Source: Membranipora membranacea
Lineage: Eukaryota > Bryozoa > Gymnolaemata > Cheilostomatida > Membraniporidae
NCBI GenBank assembly: GCA_914767715.1
Contig: OU612069.1
Location: 29,867,579-29,931,578 of the forward strand
DNA length: 64,000 bases
Direction of reading: 5' to 3'
Positions within the stretch are counted from its first letter, which is position 1. Each line of letters begins with the position of its first letter. Both the position numbers and the translations under genes were made by a program. Shown here in pieces: positions 46,702 through 60,200 of this stretch. The notes below the pieces were generated by a model that was not told the origin of the DNA, ran no database searches, and saw only the letters and a list, made by a program, of their open reading frames with translations.

Positions 46702-49700
46702 CTGAGTGAGAGCTCAGCTTTATTTTCTGCGATGAACTCATAGAGAGCCGTTCCAGTCTTACTACCAGCCGCTGGTATAGTTACTTTCTCAGGCTCTCCT
46801 GCTTTATCTTTCTGTTTATCGAGAGATTTAGAGGCAGGCTTGTGTAAGGGAAGCATCTCAATCTCATCTATAAATATATTAGGAGAACTTAAATACAATA
46901 AAAGAATTTAAATATAATCAGAAAATTTAAATGTAATGAGAGAATTTATACACTCTGATGAGTTGCAACAAGCCTAGCTGTATTCAATCATTCAAATTGA
47001 GCTGAAAGTCTCTTTTGTAGGACAAAGATGTCTTCCCCAACTAACTGAAGATTCAAGGTATCAGAAAAACGGATACCTGAGAAGTCAGCTAACAACTGCA
47101 ACACAGTACTAAGTAAGTGTCACATGAAATAATAATATATCACACTGAGACACATACTAGTGCTACTTAATCAGATAATCTGTGAGCTTACCTTCTCCCA
47201 CTGATACAAACATGACACATACTAGTGCTACTAACTGAGATAATCTGTGAGCTTACCTTCTCCCACCGATACAAACATGACACATACTAGTGCTACTAAC
47301 TCAGATAACCTGTGAGTTTACCTTCTCCCACTGATACAAACATGACACATACTAGTGCTACTAACTGAGATAATCTGTGAGCTTACCTTCTCCCACCGAT
47401 ACAAACATGACACATACTAGTGCTACTAACTCAGATAATCTGTGAGCTCACCTTCTCCCACTGATACAAACAGAGCTGGGAATATTCCTCTCTTATTACC
47501 ACATTCACCATAGAGCCATTCATCGTCTACCTTAGCTGTAACTCTCACCATCTGTCCGGCCTTGAGAGGTAAATCTGATGGGTCTGAGCCGGTAAACTCA
47601 AACGCACAGAACGCCTCTACACTAAACTTCTCGTCCTCATCCTGTTACAATATACCAGTATACCTATTTATATGTGTGTGAGTCAGGAGTGTTAGCTGAG
47701 AACCTAAGTACAGATAACCGAGTAGTGATCTGTAACCATAGGCTGATACATGGCTATTGGTTTGAAGTTGTCTACTTTATGTCAGAGAGGGCATAACTAC
47801 TAATATGTAATAGTTTAAAGCTGATTGAACCCAGAAAGTTATGGGCATCTAAACTCCTTGATTAAACATTGATATTTTCTTGATTTTCGTATGTATGTTG
47901 TTTGTTTCTTGTCTTAGAAGAGCGAGACTGAACAACAGATAGATATTCAGATCATAGATCATCATTATAAAGTCTATAATTAAAACGAGCCTCGTACGCA
48001 TTATCACAACAAGCTTACCTCGGGATCAGGGAATTCTTTGGTAATCTCCACAAAGGCCAGAGGAAATGTTCCTTGAAAAAGAAAACACTTAATCAATGTA
48101 CATGATGAGATGATAAACACTTAATCAATGTACGGGATGAGATGTTAAACAGGCACTGACGGTCATTGAGACCTTCTGGCGGACATTGAGACCTTCTGGC
48201 AGTCAATGTGACCTTCTGGCAGTCATTGTGACCTTGAAGAGATAAAGCTGATATGTAATATAAATCCTGCAGGGGAAGATTTGTTAATTCTTCTCAGATA
48301 TGTAATATGAGTCAATCTCACATTATATCATCAGCACATAGAATCCTACATTCCTCACAACCAGCACAGACATATAAGTATAAGTACATGGATCACTTTT
48401 CTTAAGTTGTGGTGACACAACCCTTGTCTGTGATTGGCTCACCTACTTTGCCATTCATTGGCTTACTTCAGGTTAATCTTGTCTGCAATTGGATTACTAA
48501 GACTACACTATACTGTGTGTAGCTTACTTAGACTACCCCATACTGACTCTCGTGATCTGACTGGGCATGTAGATCACTGATAAACTAGGCTATAGTTACC
48601 ACAAAGGAGATGTCGTAAGGCTAAGTATAAATCATGCGTGACTTTAAATTGGGCATGTGCAAGAACAATGAGTTTGGTCTAGGTTCTGAGAGAAAATTTG
48701 GTCAGGGAGAATGGGATAGCCCCTGCATGAACTGCCAATCAAAATCAGCTAATAGTGACAAGAGAGAATAACTATCAATATCAATTCCGCACGCATTGAA
48801 GAGCATACCACCAGAGCAGGTAGCCAATCAGATGGCTTCGGAATTCCGAGACTCAATTTTGCAGAGATCAGCTCATGCCCAGAGCTGAGCATGCGCAGAA
48901 TGAGACTACCCTATACTGTGTGTAGCTTACTTAGACTACACTATACTATGTGTAGCTTACTTAGACTACCCTATACTGTGTGTAGCATACTTAGACTACC
49001 CTATACTGTGTGTAGCTTACTTAGACTACCCTATACTGTGTGTAGCTTACTTAGACTACCCTATACTGTGTGTAGCTTACTTAGACTACCCTATACTATG
49101 TGTAGCATACTTAGACTACACTATACTGTGTGTAGCTTACTTAGACTACCCTATACTGTGTGTAGCTTACTTAGACTAACCTATACTGTGTGTAGCATAC
49201 TTAGACTACCCTATACTGTGTGTAGCATACTTAGACTACACTATACTGTGTGTAGCTTACTTAGACTACCCTATACTGTGTGTAGCTTACTTAGACTACC
49301 CTATACTATGTGTAGCTTACTTAGACTACCCTACACTGTGTGTAGCATACTTAGACTACACTATACTGTGTGTAGCATACTTAGACTACTCTATACTGTG
49401 TGTAGCTTACTTAGACCACACTATACTATGTGTAGCTTACTTAGACTACACTATACTATGTGTAGCTTACTTAGACTACCCTACACTGTGTGTAGCATAC
49501 TTAGACTAACCTATACTGTGTGTAGCTTACTTAGACTACCCTATACTGTGTGTAGCTTACTTAGACCACACTATACTATGTGTAGCTTACTTAGACTACA
49601 CTATACTATGTGTAGCTTACTTAGACTACCCTACACTGTGTGTAGCATACTTAGATTAACCTATACTGTGTGTAGCTTACTTAGACTACCCTATACTGTG

Positions 49701-52700
49701 TGTAGCATACTTAGACTACCCTATACTGTGTGTAGCATACTTAGACTACCCTACACTGTGTGTAGCATACTTAGACTACACTATACTGTGTGTAGCTTAC
49801 TTAGACTACCCTACACTGTGTGTAGCATACTTAGACTACCCTATACTGTGTGTAGCTTACTTAGACTACACTATACTGTGTGTAGCTTACTTAGACTACC
49901 CTATACTGTGTGTAGCATACTTAGACTAACCTATACTGTGTGTAGCTTACTTAGACTACCCTATACTGTGTGTAGCATACTTAGACTACCCTACACTGTG
50001 TGTAGCATACTTAGACTACACTACACTGTGTGTAGCTTACTTAGACTACCCTACACTGTGTGTAGCATACTTAGACTACACTATACTGTGTGTAGCTTAC
50101 TTAGACTACCCTACACTGTGTGTAGCATACTTAGACTACCCTATACTGTGTGTAGCTTACTTAGACTACACTATACTGTGTGTAGCTTACTTAGACTACT
50201 CTATACTGTGTGTAGCATACTTAGACTAACCTATACTGTGTGTAGCTTACTTAGACTACCCTATACTGTGTGTAGCATACTTAGACTACCCTATACTGTG
50301 TGTAGCTTACTTAGACTACCCTATACTGTGTGAAGCTTACTTAGACTACTCTATACTGTGTGTAGCATACTTAGACTACACTATACTGTGTGTAGCTTAC
50401 TTAGACTACCCTATACTGTGTGTAGCTTACTTAGACTACTCTATACTGTGTGTAGCATACTTAGACTACACTATACTGTGTGTAGCATACTTAGACTACC
50501 CTATACTGTGTGTAGCATACTTAGACTACCCTATACTGTGTGTAGCTTACTTAGACTACCCTATACTGTGTGTAGCTTACTTAGACTACTCTATACTGTG
50601 TGTAGCATACTTAGACTACACTATACTGTGTGTAGCATACTTAGACTACCCTATACTGTGTGTAGCTTACTTAGACTACCCTATACTGTGTGTAGCATAC
50701 TTAGACTACACTATACTGTGTGTAGCTTACTTAGACTACCCTATACCGTGTGTAGCTTACTTAGACTACCCTATACTATGTGTAGCTTACTTAGACTACC
50801 CTACACTGTGTGTAGCATACTTAGACTAACCTATACTGTGTGTAGCTTACTTAGACTACCCTATACTGTGTGTAGCTTACTTAGACCACACTATACTATG
50901 TGTAGCTTACTTAGACTACACTATACTATGTGTAGCTTACTTAGACTACCCTACACTGTGTGTAGCATACTTAGACTAACCTATACTGTGTGTAGCTTAC
51001 TTAGACTACCCTATACTGTGTGTAGCTTACTTAGACCACACTATACTATGTGTAGCTTACTTAGACTACACTATACTATGTGTAGCTTACTTAGACTACC
51101 CTACACTGTGTGTAGCATACTTAGACTAACCTATACTGTGTGTAGCTTACTTAGACTACCCTATACTGTGTGTAGCATACTTAGACTACCCTATACTGTG
51201 TGTAGCATACTTAGACTACACTATACTGTGTGTAGCATACTTAGACTACTCTATACTGTGTGTAGCTTACTTAGACTACCCTATACTGTGTGTAGCTTAC
51301 TTAGACTACCCTATACTGTGTGTAGCTTACTTAGACTACCCTATACTGTGTGTAGCATACTTAGACTACACTATACTGTGTGTAGCTTACTTAGACTACC
51401 CTATACTGTGTGTAGCATACTTAGACTACACTATACTGTGTGTAGCATACTTAGACTACTCTATACTGTGTGTAGCTTACTTAGACTACCCTATACTGTG
51501 TGTAGCTTACTTAGACTACCCTATACTGTGTGTAGCATACTTAGACTACCCTATACTGTGTGTAGCTTACTTAGACTACCCTACACTGTGTGTAGCTTAC
51601 TTAGACTACCCTATACTGTGTGTAGCTTACTTAGACTACCCTACACTGTGTGTAGCTTACTTAGACTACCCTATACTGTGTGTAGCATACTTAGACTACA
51701 CTATACTGTGTGTAGCATACTTAGACTACTCTATACTGTGTGTAGCTTACTTAGACTACCCTATACTGTGTGTAGCTTACTTAGACTACCCTATACTGTG
51801 TGTAGCATACTTAGACTACACTATACTGTGTGTAGCTTACTTAGACTACCCTATACTGTGTGTAGCATACTTAGACTACTCTATACTGTGTGTAGCTTAC
51901 TTAGACTACCCTATACTGTGTGTAGCTTACTTAGACTACCCTATACTGTGTGTAGCATACTTAGACTACCCTATACTGTGTGTAGCTTACTTAGACTACA
52001 CTATACTGTGTGTAGCATACTTAGACTACTCTATACTGTGTGTAGCTTACTTAGACTACCCTATACTGTGTGTAGCTTACTTAGACTAACCTATACTGTG
52101 TGTAGCATACTTAGACTACCCTATACTGTGTGTAGCATACTTAGACTACTCTATACTGTGTGTAGCTTACTTAGACTACCCTATACTGTGTGTAGCTTAC
52201 TTAGACTACACTATACTGTGTGTAGCATACTTAGACTACCCTATACTGTGTGTAGCATACTTAGACTACCCTATACTGTGTGTAGCTTACTTAGACTACA
52301 CTATACTGTGTGTAGCATACTTAGACTACCCTATACTGTGTGTAGCATACTTAGACTACACTATACTGTGTGTAGCATACTTAGACTACCCTATACTGTG
52401 TGTAGCATACTTAGACTACCCTATACTGTGTGTAGCTTACTTAGACTACACTATACTGTGTGTAGCATACTTAGACTACCCTATACTGTGTGTAGCATAC
52501 TTAGACTACCCTATACTGTGTGTAGCTTACTTAGACTACTCTATACTGTGTGTAGCTTACTTAGACTACCCTATACTGTGTGTAGCTTACTTAGACTACA
52601 CTATACTGTGTGTAGCATACTTAGACTACCCTATACTGTGTGTAGCATACTTAGACTACCCTATACTGTGTGTAGCTTACTTAGACTACACTATACTGTG

Positions 52701-54232
52701 TGTAGCATACTTAGACTACCCTATACTGTGTGTAGCATACTTAGACTACCCTATACTGTGTGTAGCATACTTAGACTACACTATACTGTGTGTAGCTTAC
52801 TTAGACTACCCTATACTGTGTGTAGCTTACTTAGACTACCCTATACTGTGTGGAGCTTACTTAGACTACCCTATACTGTGTGTAGCTTACTTAGACTACA
52901 CTATACTGTGTGTAGCTTACTTAGACTACCCTACACTGTGTGTAGCTTACTTAGACTACCCTACACTGTGTGTAGCTTACTTAGACTACACTATACTGTG
53001 TGTAGCATACTTAGACTACCCTATACTGTGTGTAGCATACTTAGACTACCCTATACTGTGTGTAGCTTACTTAGACTACCCTATACTGTGTGTAGCTTAC
53101 TTAGACTACACTATACTGTGTGTAGCTTACTTAGACTACACTATACTGTGTGTAGCATACTTAGACTACTCTATACTGTGTGTAGCTTACTTAGACTACT
53201 CTATACTGTGTGTAGCTTACTTAGACTACACTATACTGTGTGTAGCTTACTTAGACTACACTATACTGTGTGTAGCTTACTTAGACTACTCTATACTGTG
53301 TGTAGCTTACTTAGACTACCCTATACTGTGTGTAGCTTACTTAGACTACCCTATACTGTGTGTAGCATACTTAGACTACCCTATACTGTGTGTAGCTTAC
53401 TTAGACTACCCTACACTGTATGTAGCATACTTAGACTACCCTATACTGTGTGTAGCTTACTTAGACTACCCTATACTGTGTGTAGCTTACTTAGACTACA
53501 CTATACTGTGTGTAGCTTACTTAGACTACACTATACTGTGTGTAGCTTACTTAGACTACACTATACTGTGTGTAGCATACTTAGACTACTCTATACTGTG
53601 TGTAGCTTACTTAGACTACCCTATACTGTGTGTAGCTTACTTAGACTACCCTATACTGTGTGTAGCATACTTAGACTACCCTATACTGTGTGTAGCTTAC
53701 TTAGACTACCCTACACTGTATGTAGCATACTTAGACTACCCTATACTGTGTGTAGCTTACTTAGACTACCCTATACTGTGTGTAGCTTACTTAGACTACA
53801 CTATACTGTGTGTAGCTTACTTAGACTACACTATACTGTGTGTAGCTTACTTAGACTACACTATACTGTGTGTAGCATACTTAGACTACTCTATACTGTG
53901 TGTAGCTTACTTAGACTACCCTATACTATGTGTAGCTTACTTAGACTACTCTATACTGTGTGTAGCTTACTTAGACTACACTATACTGTGTGTAGCTTAC
54001 TTAGGCTACCCTATACTGTGTGTAGCTTACTTAGACTACTCTATACTGTGTGTAGCTTACTTAGACTACCCTATACTATGCGTAGCTTACCTTGTTTGCC
54101 TTTTAATTCTCCTTTACACCACTGATCATCAACAAGCTCTAATAATATAATATTATCTCCTGTCTTAAATATTAAGTCTGTCGGTGTCTCCCCAGAGAAG
54201 TCATACAAGGCTCTACAAGTCCCTGTACTCGG
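46701..54232 (-). CDS. SH3 cluster of the adaptor gene (four exons)
   Basis: SH3-1: CRALYDFSGETPTDLIF and VDDQWCKGEL from exon 54091-54232 and GTFPLAFVEI from exon 48019-48071; the split at the Gly keeps phase 1. SH3-2: FCAFEFTGSDPSDLPLKAG, VDDEWLYGE and RGIFPALFV from exon 47452-47641. SH3-3 begins with GTALYEFIAENKAELSLR at the end of exon 46701-46867, after a Lys-rich linker, and is cut by the next intron. The ALYDF, W and FP..FV positions that bind proline ligands are kept in SH3-1 and SH3-2 (SH3-2 has FCAFEF in place of ALYDF). Confidence 0.9.
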
Positions 54233-57200
54233 CTGTAAAACAAACACATACAAGGCTATTATCCAGGGCGATACACGACCCCGTACTCGGCTGTAAAACA
54301 AACACATACAAGGCTATACAGGGCTCTAGACGTCCCCGTACTCGGCTGTAAAACAAACTCATGGCTCTATATATTATAGTGTATAGCATTAATAAAAACT
54401 TAGTGTGTGAAAAGCAGAAGGAACTAATGCTATAGTGACCTACTTGTCACAGGATTATAACTATTATAACTAATTATATCATTATACACATGGCCATGTA
54501 CCTGACCTTATGACTTCATGATCACATGACCTCATGATAACACACACATAACCTTATGACCTCTTGATCACATGACCTACTGATCACATGACTATATACT
54601 GACCTTTTGACCTGCTCGTCTCCTATCTGATTTTCTGTGTATGTCATCCTCCGGTTGGCCTTCAGCAGGAGTCGCCCAGAATCTTTTATCGTTATCCTTA
54701 TCTATATAACAGTCGAGCCTGTGTTTGTACTTATCTGGGTTCTCTTCTTCACGTTTAGCTTTCTGGGCGTAGATTCTCTGTAGAGCTGAAGGCTTACTCA
54801 CAGGAGCCGGGGCTGCCGGTCCCGACTGGTGCTGTGACATAGAGAAGAATCCTTCTGTCTGTGCTGCTGACGAGGAGGAGGAGGAGGAGGAGGATGTATT
54901 GTCTTTAGCTGCAGCTGCAGACTTGTGAGGTTTTAGCTCTATTACAGGGAAGTTATTTTCTATAGATTGGTCCATGAGTGTTTTAGTTTGAGGCTGTGGG
55001 GGTTGCTGTGGGGGTTGCTGTGGGGGTTTGGGACGTGGCGGCTGAGTTTTATTACACTTTTGCTGTTTCGGTTGTTGGTTTGTTTTACCGTGGAAGTCTA
55101 TCAGTGTGTCTCTATCTGTGGCCTCCTGTAGAGTAAGAATAAGAATGAAACCAGGGCAGCTCCTGATATCCACACAGAGACACAGAAAAAATATCAAAAT
55201 AACAATAAAGTGTGCAGTGACAGTCAGACCTATACATTTATGTGAGATAAACAAAAGCTTGGAACGAGCAAGTGGCTTGGAAATGAAATCTTTATGAAGC
55301 TCAGAAAACAATGTTACAACTAACTTCAGTAACAGGCAAACAAAACTAACATGTCACATTAAGTTCAGTAGAAGTCCCACTTTTAAGTTAATTTGAAATC
55401 GTGTAATCATGGATAGCGAGAGAATAACTCTAAATAGGAAGAGAAAACATCGGTTAGGAACGGAGTTAGGGCTGGGCAGGGAGGTTTATTAGAGTAAATA
55501 TGTATATAATCGTATATCAGTGTAGTGTGAGAGCTTACCTGTGAACTAATATATGGGACAAGTGGTAAGCCCTTCCTAGGTGGGGGTGTGTCCCCAGATG
55601 TGAAGGCTAAATTATCTATAGGACCAGGTCCCTGAAAGAAACACACAGAAAACCATCACCAATGTGTAAGATCAGCAGGTTAGAGATAAAGCAGCATTAA
55701 ATTAGTGTGATAAAAATGGAGTGAGAAAATCTAGCCAAGGTCTGTGCTCAAACAGCCAGACTAAGTATAATTTTAAGTGACTTTGATGCTGTGCGCTGCA
55801 TCAGATAACCATCTGAGTGACAATGATCTTGAGAATTATCCCAAACCAAAATTTCAATCAGCTTTGATGAGATAATAAACAGAAACGAAAAGTGATTTAT
55901 TTGATTTTCACCAGCTCCATAATAAGTTGAACGATGAGCAGTCAGTGAAAGAGCATCTTATACTGATTATAAATTCTAAGTGAAACTGATCTCTTTTATG
56001 TGAATGTTTGAAATGTAATCAGCCTGAAAATATCTGAGCAGAATGTTCAGAAACAAGCTGTGATCATCAAAAGAAGACAGCAGTGCATAAGAAGGGATTA
56101 AATCTGTGAATTATTTATAAAACACAAGAGGGATTAGGGATTAACAACTAGAGACTGGAGAAGCGTGTGAGAAGTGTGTGAGAAGCGTGTGAGAAGTGTG
56201 TCTCTAACTCCTCGGTCTCACTGTGGCTGGATAATTATTTATTATAAGGCCTGTATATATATATATATATATATATCTGTACTAATAACACCAGGTGGCG
56301 AAATGTGGCGGATTCGGTCATTTAGGGCCGAATCCGCTACATTTCGCCAATGTACATTTTGCCAATGCTATGTTTTGCCAATCACAAATCGCCAATCACA
56401 TTTTGCCGAAGGCATTTCGCCAATCTTATTTTGCCAATCACATTTCGCCAAAGATGTTTTACCAATCTCATTTTGCCAATCACATTTTGCCAAAGATATT
56501 TTGCCAATCTCATTTCAAAGCCCCATATGTCGTAACGCCATAGCCCCATATGTCGTAACACCATAGCCCCATATGTCGTAACGCAACTCACCTTTGGTAT
56601 TTGATTCCAGGGATCATTTTTGACATTGAGAGTTTTAGGAGGTTCCCTGCCACCTTTCTGAGTCTGCACTGCACCTGTAGCTACGCCGGGAGCTGCACCG
56701 GGAGCTACGCCTGGAACTGTAGAAGGTTTAGGTGGAGATAAGGTAGAACTGCCAGCAGCCTTCGCTGGCTGAGACGGTCTTATTATAGTCGGTTTAGGCT
56801 TGTCCTGTAAGTGAAGATTAACCGGAGGTTTTACAGAGTGTAACATAAAACTTGGAGACATAACAGAGCCACACAGTTACGTGCGGCTGGTTTTAATCAT
56901 ACTAAGACACAATGTGTGAAGTGAGTGGTGGCTGAGGAGAGTTAGAGGGTTAGGTTAGTAACCATATGTATCCTAGTAGTAGGCCTTGTTGTTGTTGTGA
57001 TATTTAGGTCATAACCTCCCAAAACTGATATTATTATATTGATGAGCAGAGATCTATTTTACTCACAGGTCTCCGAGGACCGTGTGACACTATCACTGAC
57101 GGCTAGTCTAATAATAGATATTAGTGACGAAGCTTGTTTAGTAATAAGTCGGTTATAGATTGGCAAACTTGTAAGGATGGTATGTAAGGATGAATCATTG

Positions 57201-60200
57201 TAACTGGGATTTAATAAGTTACCATTAGTTCATTTTAGATCTTAGTCACTGAATCAATAGTTAAGCTGAGAAAATTCTTCTTGGTGATCAGAGCTGATTA
57301 ATCACATTGATGCTTCCATTCCATTGTCTGCCAGTTAGATACCCATGAGAGCCTAACACGATGTACTGAGTCATTTCTGCGCATATTGCACTCAGCTAGG
57401 AATGATTCAGAGGGACTGCTTTGTAGCGCTGCAGGCTGCAAGTGTGTCGGCCCTTCAATCTCATTAGTTATGATGGAATAGACCCTGATATCTACACCCG
57501 GGTATCAAGATAAATTATTACGGTGCTGTGTCCCCTACTGCAGTGGAGAACCCTAGCGGCTAGTGTGCACGAGCAGCCAGTATCTGGTTTCAGTAAGAAT
57601 GTACCAGACACTAACTTTATATGCATTAAACTTTGCTCAAGCTCATCGAGTTTTTAGGGTACACTGACCTTGGATATATTAACCTCAGAGTGAGCCGGAG
57701 TCTGTCGACCGGGTCTAATTATCGTCGGCTTTCTATTCGGTGTCAGAGCCGCTCCAGGAGATCTCTTACCTGATAAAATACCGTAATACATAAAACCATG
57801 ATTGTGTGGAGGATGTTGAGGGGAGGGGTGTTGAGGGGAGGGATGTTGAGGGTAGGGATGTTGAGGTGAGGGATGTTGAGGTGAGGGATGTTGAGGGGAG
57901 GGGTGTTGAGGGGAGGGATGTTGAGGTGAGGGATGTTGAGGTGAGGGATGTTGAGGGGAGGGATGTTGAGGGGAGGGATGTTGAGGTGAGGGATGTTGAG
58001 GTGAGGGATGTTGAGGGGAGGGATGTTGAGGGGAGGGATGTTGAGGTGAGGGATGTTGAGGGGAGGGATGTTGAGGATAGGGGTGTGGAGGTGAGGGATG
58101 TTGAGGGGAGGGATGTTGAGGGGGGGATGTTGAGGGGAGGGATGTTGAGGGGAGGGATGTTGAGGATAGGGGTGTGGAGGGTAGGAGTGTGGAGGGTAGG
58201 AGTGTTGAGGGGAGGGATGTTGAGGATAGGGGTGTGGAGGTGAGGGATGTTGAGGTGAGGGATGTTGAGGGGAGGGATGTTGAGGGGAGGGATGTTGAGG
58301 GGAGGGATGTTGAGGGTAGGGATGTTGAGGGGAGGGATGTTGAGGTGAGGGATGTTGAGGTGAGGGATGTTGAGGGGAGGGATGTTGAGGGGAGGGATGT
58401 TGAGGTGAGGGATGTTGAGGGGAGGGATGTTGAGGATAGGGGTGTGGAGGTGAGGGATGTTGAGGGGAGGGATGTTGAGGGGAGGGATGTTGAGGGGAGG
58501 GATGTTGAGGGGGGGATGTTGAGGGGAGGGATGTTGAGGGGAGGGATGTTGAGGATAGGGGTGTGGAGGGGAGGGATGTTGAGGTGAGGGATGTTGAGGG
58601 GAGGGATGTTGAGGGGAGGGATGTTGAGGGGAGGGATGTTGAGGTGAGGGATGTTGAGGGTAGGAGTGTTGAGGGGAGGGATGTTGAGGATAGGGGTGTG
58701 GAGGTGAGGGATGCTGAGGGTAGGGGTGTGGAGGGGAGGGATGTTGAGGGGAGGGATGTTGAGGGGAGGGGTGTGGAGGTGAGGGATGTTGAGGTGAGGG
58801 ATGTTGAGGTGAGGGATGTTGAGGGGAGGGATGTTGAGGGGAGGGATGTTGAGGTGAGGGATGTTGAGGGGAGGAATGTTGGGGGGAGGGGTGTGGAGGG
58901 TAGGGATGTTGAGGGTAGGGGTGTGGAGGTGAGGGATGTTGAGGTGAGGGATGTTGAGGGGAGGGATGTTGAGGTGAGGGATGTTGAGGGTAGGAGTGTT
59001 GAGGGGAGGGATGTTGAGGATAGGGGTGTGGAGGTGAGGGATGCTGAGGGTAGGGGTGTGGAGGGGAGGGATGTTGAGGGGAGGGATGTTGAGGGGAGGG
59101 GTGTGGAGGTGAGGGATGTTGAGGGGAGGGATGTTGAGGTGAGGGATGTTGAGGGTAGGGGTGTGGAGGGGAGGGATGTTGAGGGGAGGGATGTTGAGGG
59201 GAGGGATGTTGAGGTGAGGGATGTTGAGGGTAGGAGTGTTGAGGGGAGGGATGTTGAGGATAGGGGTGTGGAGGTGAGGGATGCTGAGGGTAGGGGCGTG
59301 GAGGGGAGGGATGTTGGGGGAGGGATATTGAGGGGTGGGATTTTGAGGTGAGGGATGTTGAGGATAGGGATGTTGAGGAGAGGGATGTTGAGAGGAGGGA
59401 TGTTGAGGATAGGGGTGTGGAGGGGAGGGATGTTGAGGGGAGGGATGTTGGGGGGAGGGGTGTGGAGGTGAGGGATGTTGAGGGGAGGGATGTTGAGGGG
59501 AGGGATGTTGAGGGTAGGAGTGTTGAGGGGAGGGATGTTGAGGTGAGGGATGTTGAGGTGAGGGATGTTGAGGTGAGGGATGTTGAGGGTAGGGGTGTGG
59601 AGGTGAGGGGTGTTTAGGATAGGAGAGTGGAGGTGAGGGATGTTGAGGGGGGAGGGTGTGGCCGGTAGGGGATCAAAGAGACATGAATATGTTTGTAATA
59701 CCTCTGATGGATATTGATGTAATTGAAACTGTTAGAGCAATAAACTAAAGGTAGACCAAGCAGGACTGTTGAAAGAGTGGTTTAGTATTCAGGGTTTAGT
59801 ATTCAGGGTTTAGTATTCAGGGTTTATATTCAGGGTTTAGTATTCAGGGTTTATTTCCAGGGTTTATATTCAGGGTTTGCATTTAGGGTTTGTATTCAGG
59901 GTTTGAGTGTTGACAGTGTCAGGGCCGAGGGGTCAGAGCTCTGATCTCAACATACTTAGACATGGATTACACACCGTAATACTAATGATTCTTATCTATA
60001 GCTATCTTACATAAAGAACGCTTCAAGAAAGTTCGATATTTAATTCTTTGACAGACAGACGGGCACACAGACATACACACAAAGCGTTCCGTCTGAAGGT
60101 TAGTCCTGTGATACACTGTAGAACAACCAAGGCGATGCTGCAGTTGGTCAAAGAAGTCAAACAGACAGACACATACATGAGTGACACATGGACATACAGA

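Noticed and set aside
48891-54125. Two very long + strand ORFs (480 and 1255 codons) of a ten-residue repeat
   Set aside because: They come from a 30 bp intronic array whose length is a multiple of 3 and whose unit lacks stops. The real gene is on the other strand with its exon at 54091-54232.
57806-59617. Long + strand ORFs of a five-residue repeat (VEGRD)
   Set aside because: Product of the 15 bp array; no start context, no unique sequence, and intronic in the SH3 gene.
59780-59912. Interstitial telomere repeats
   Set aside because: The unit TATTCAGGGTTTAG is not a clean TTAGGG array and varies in length like a local minisatellite.
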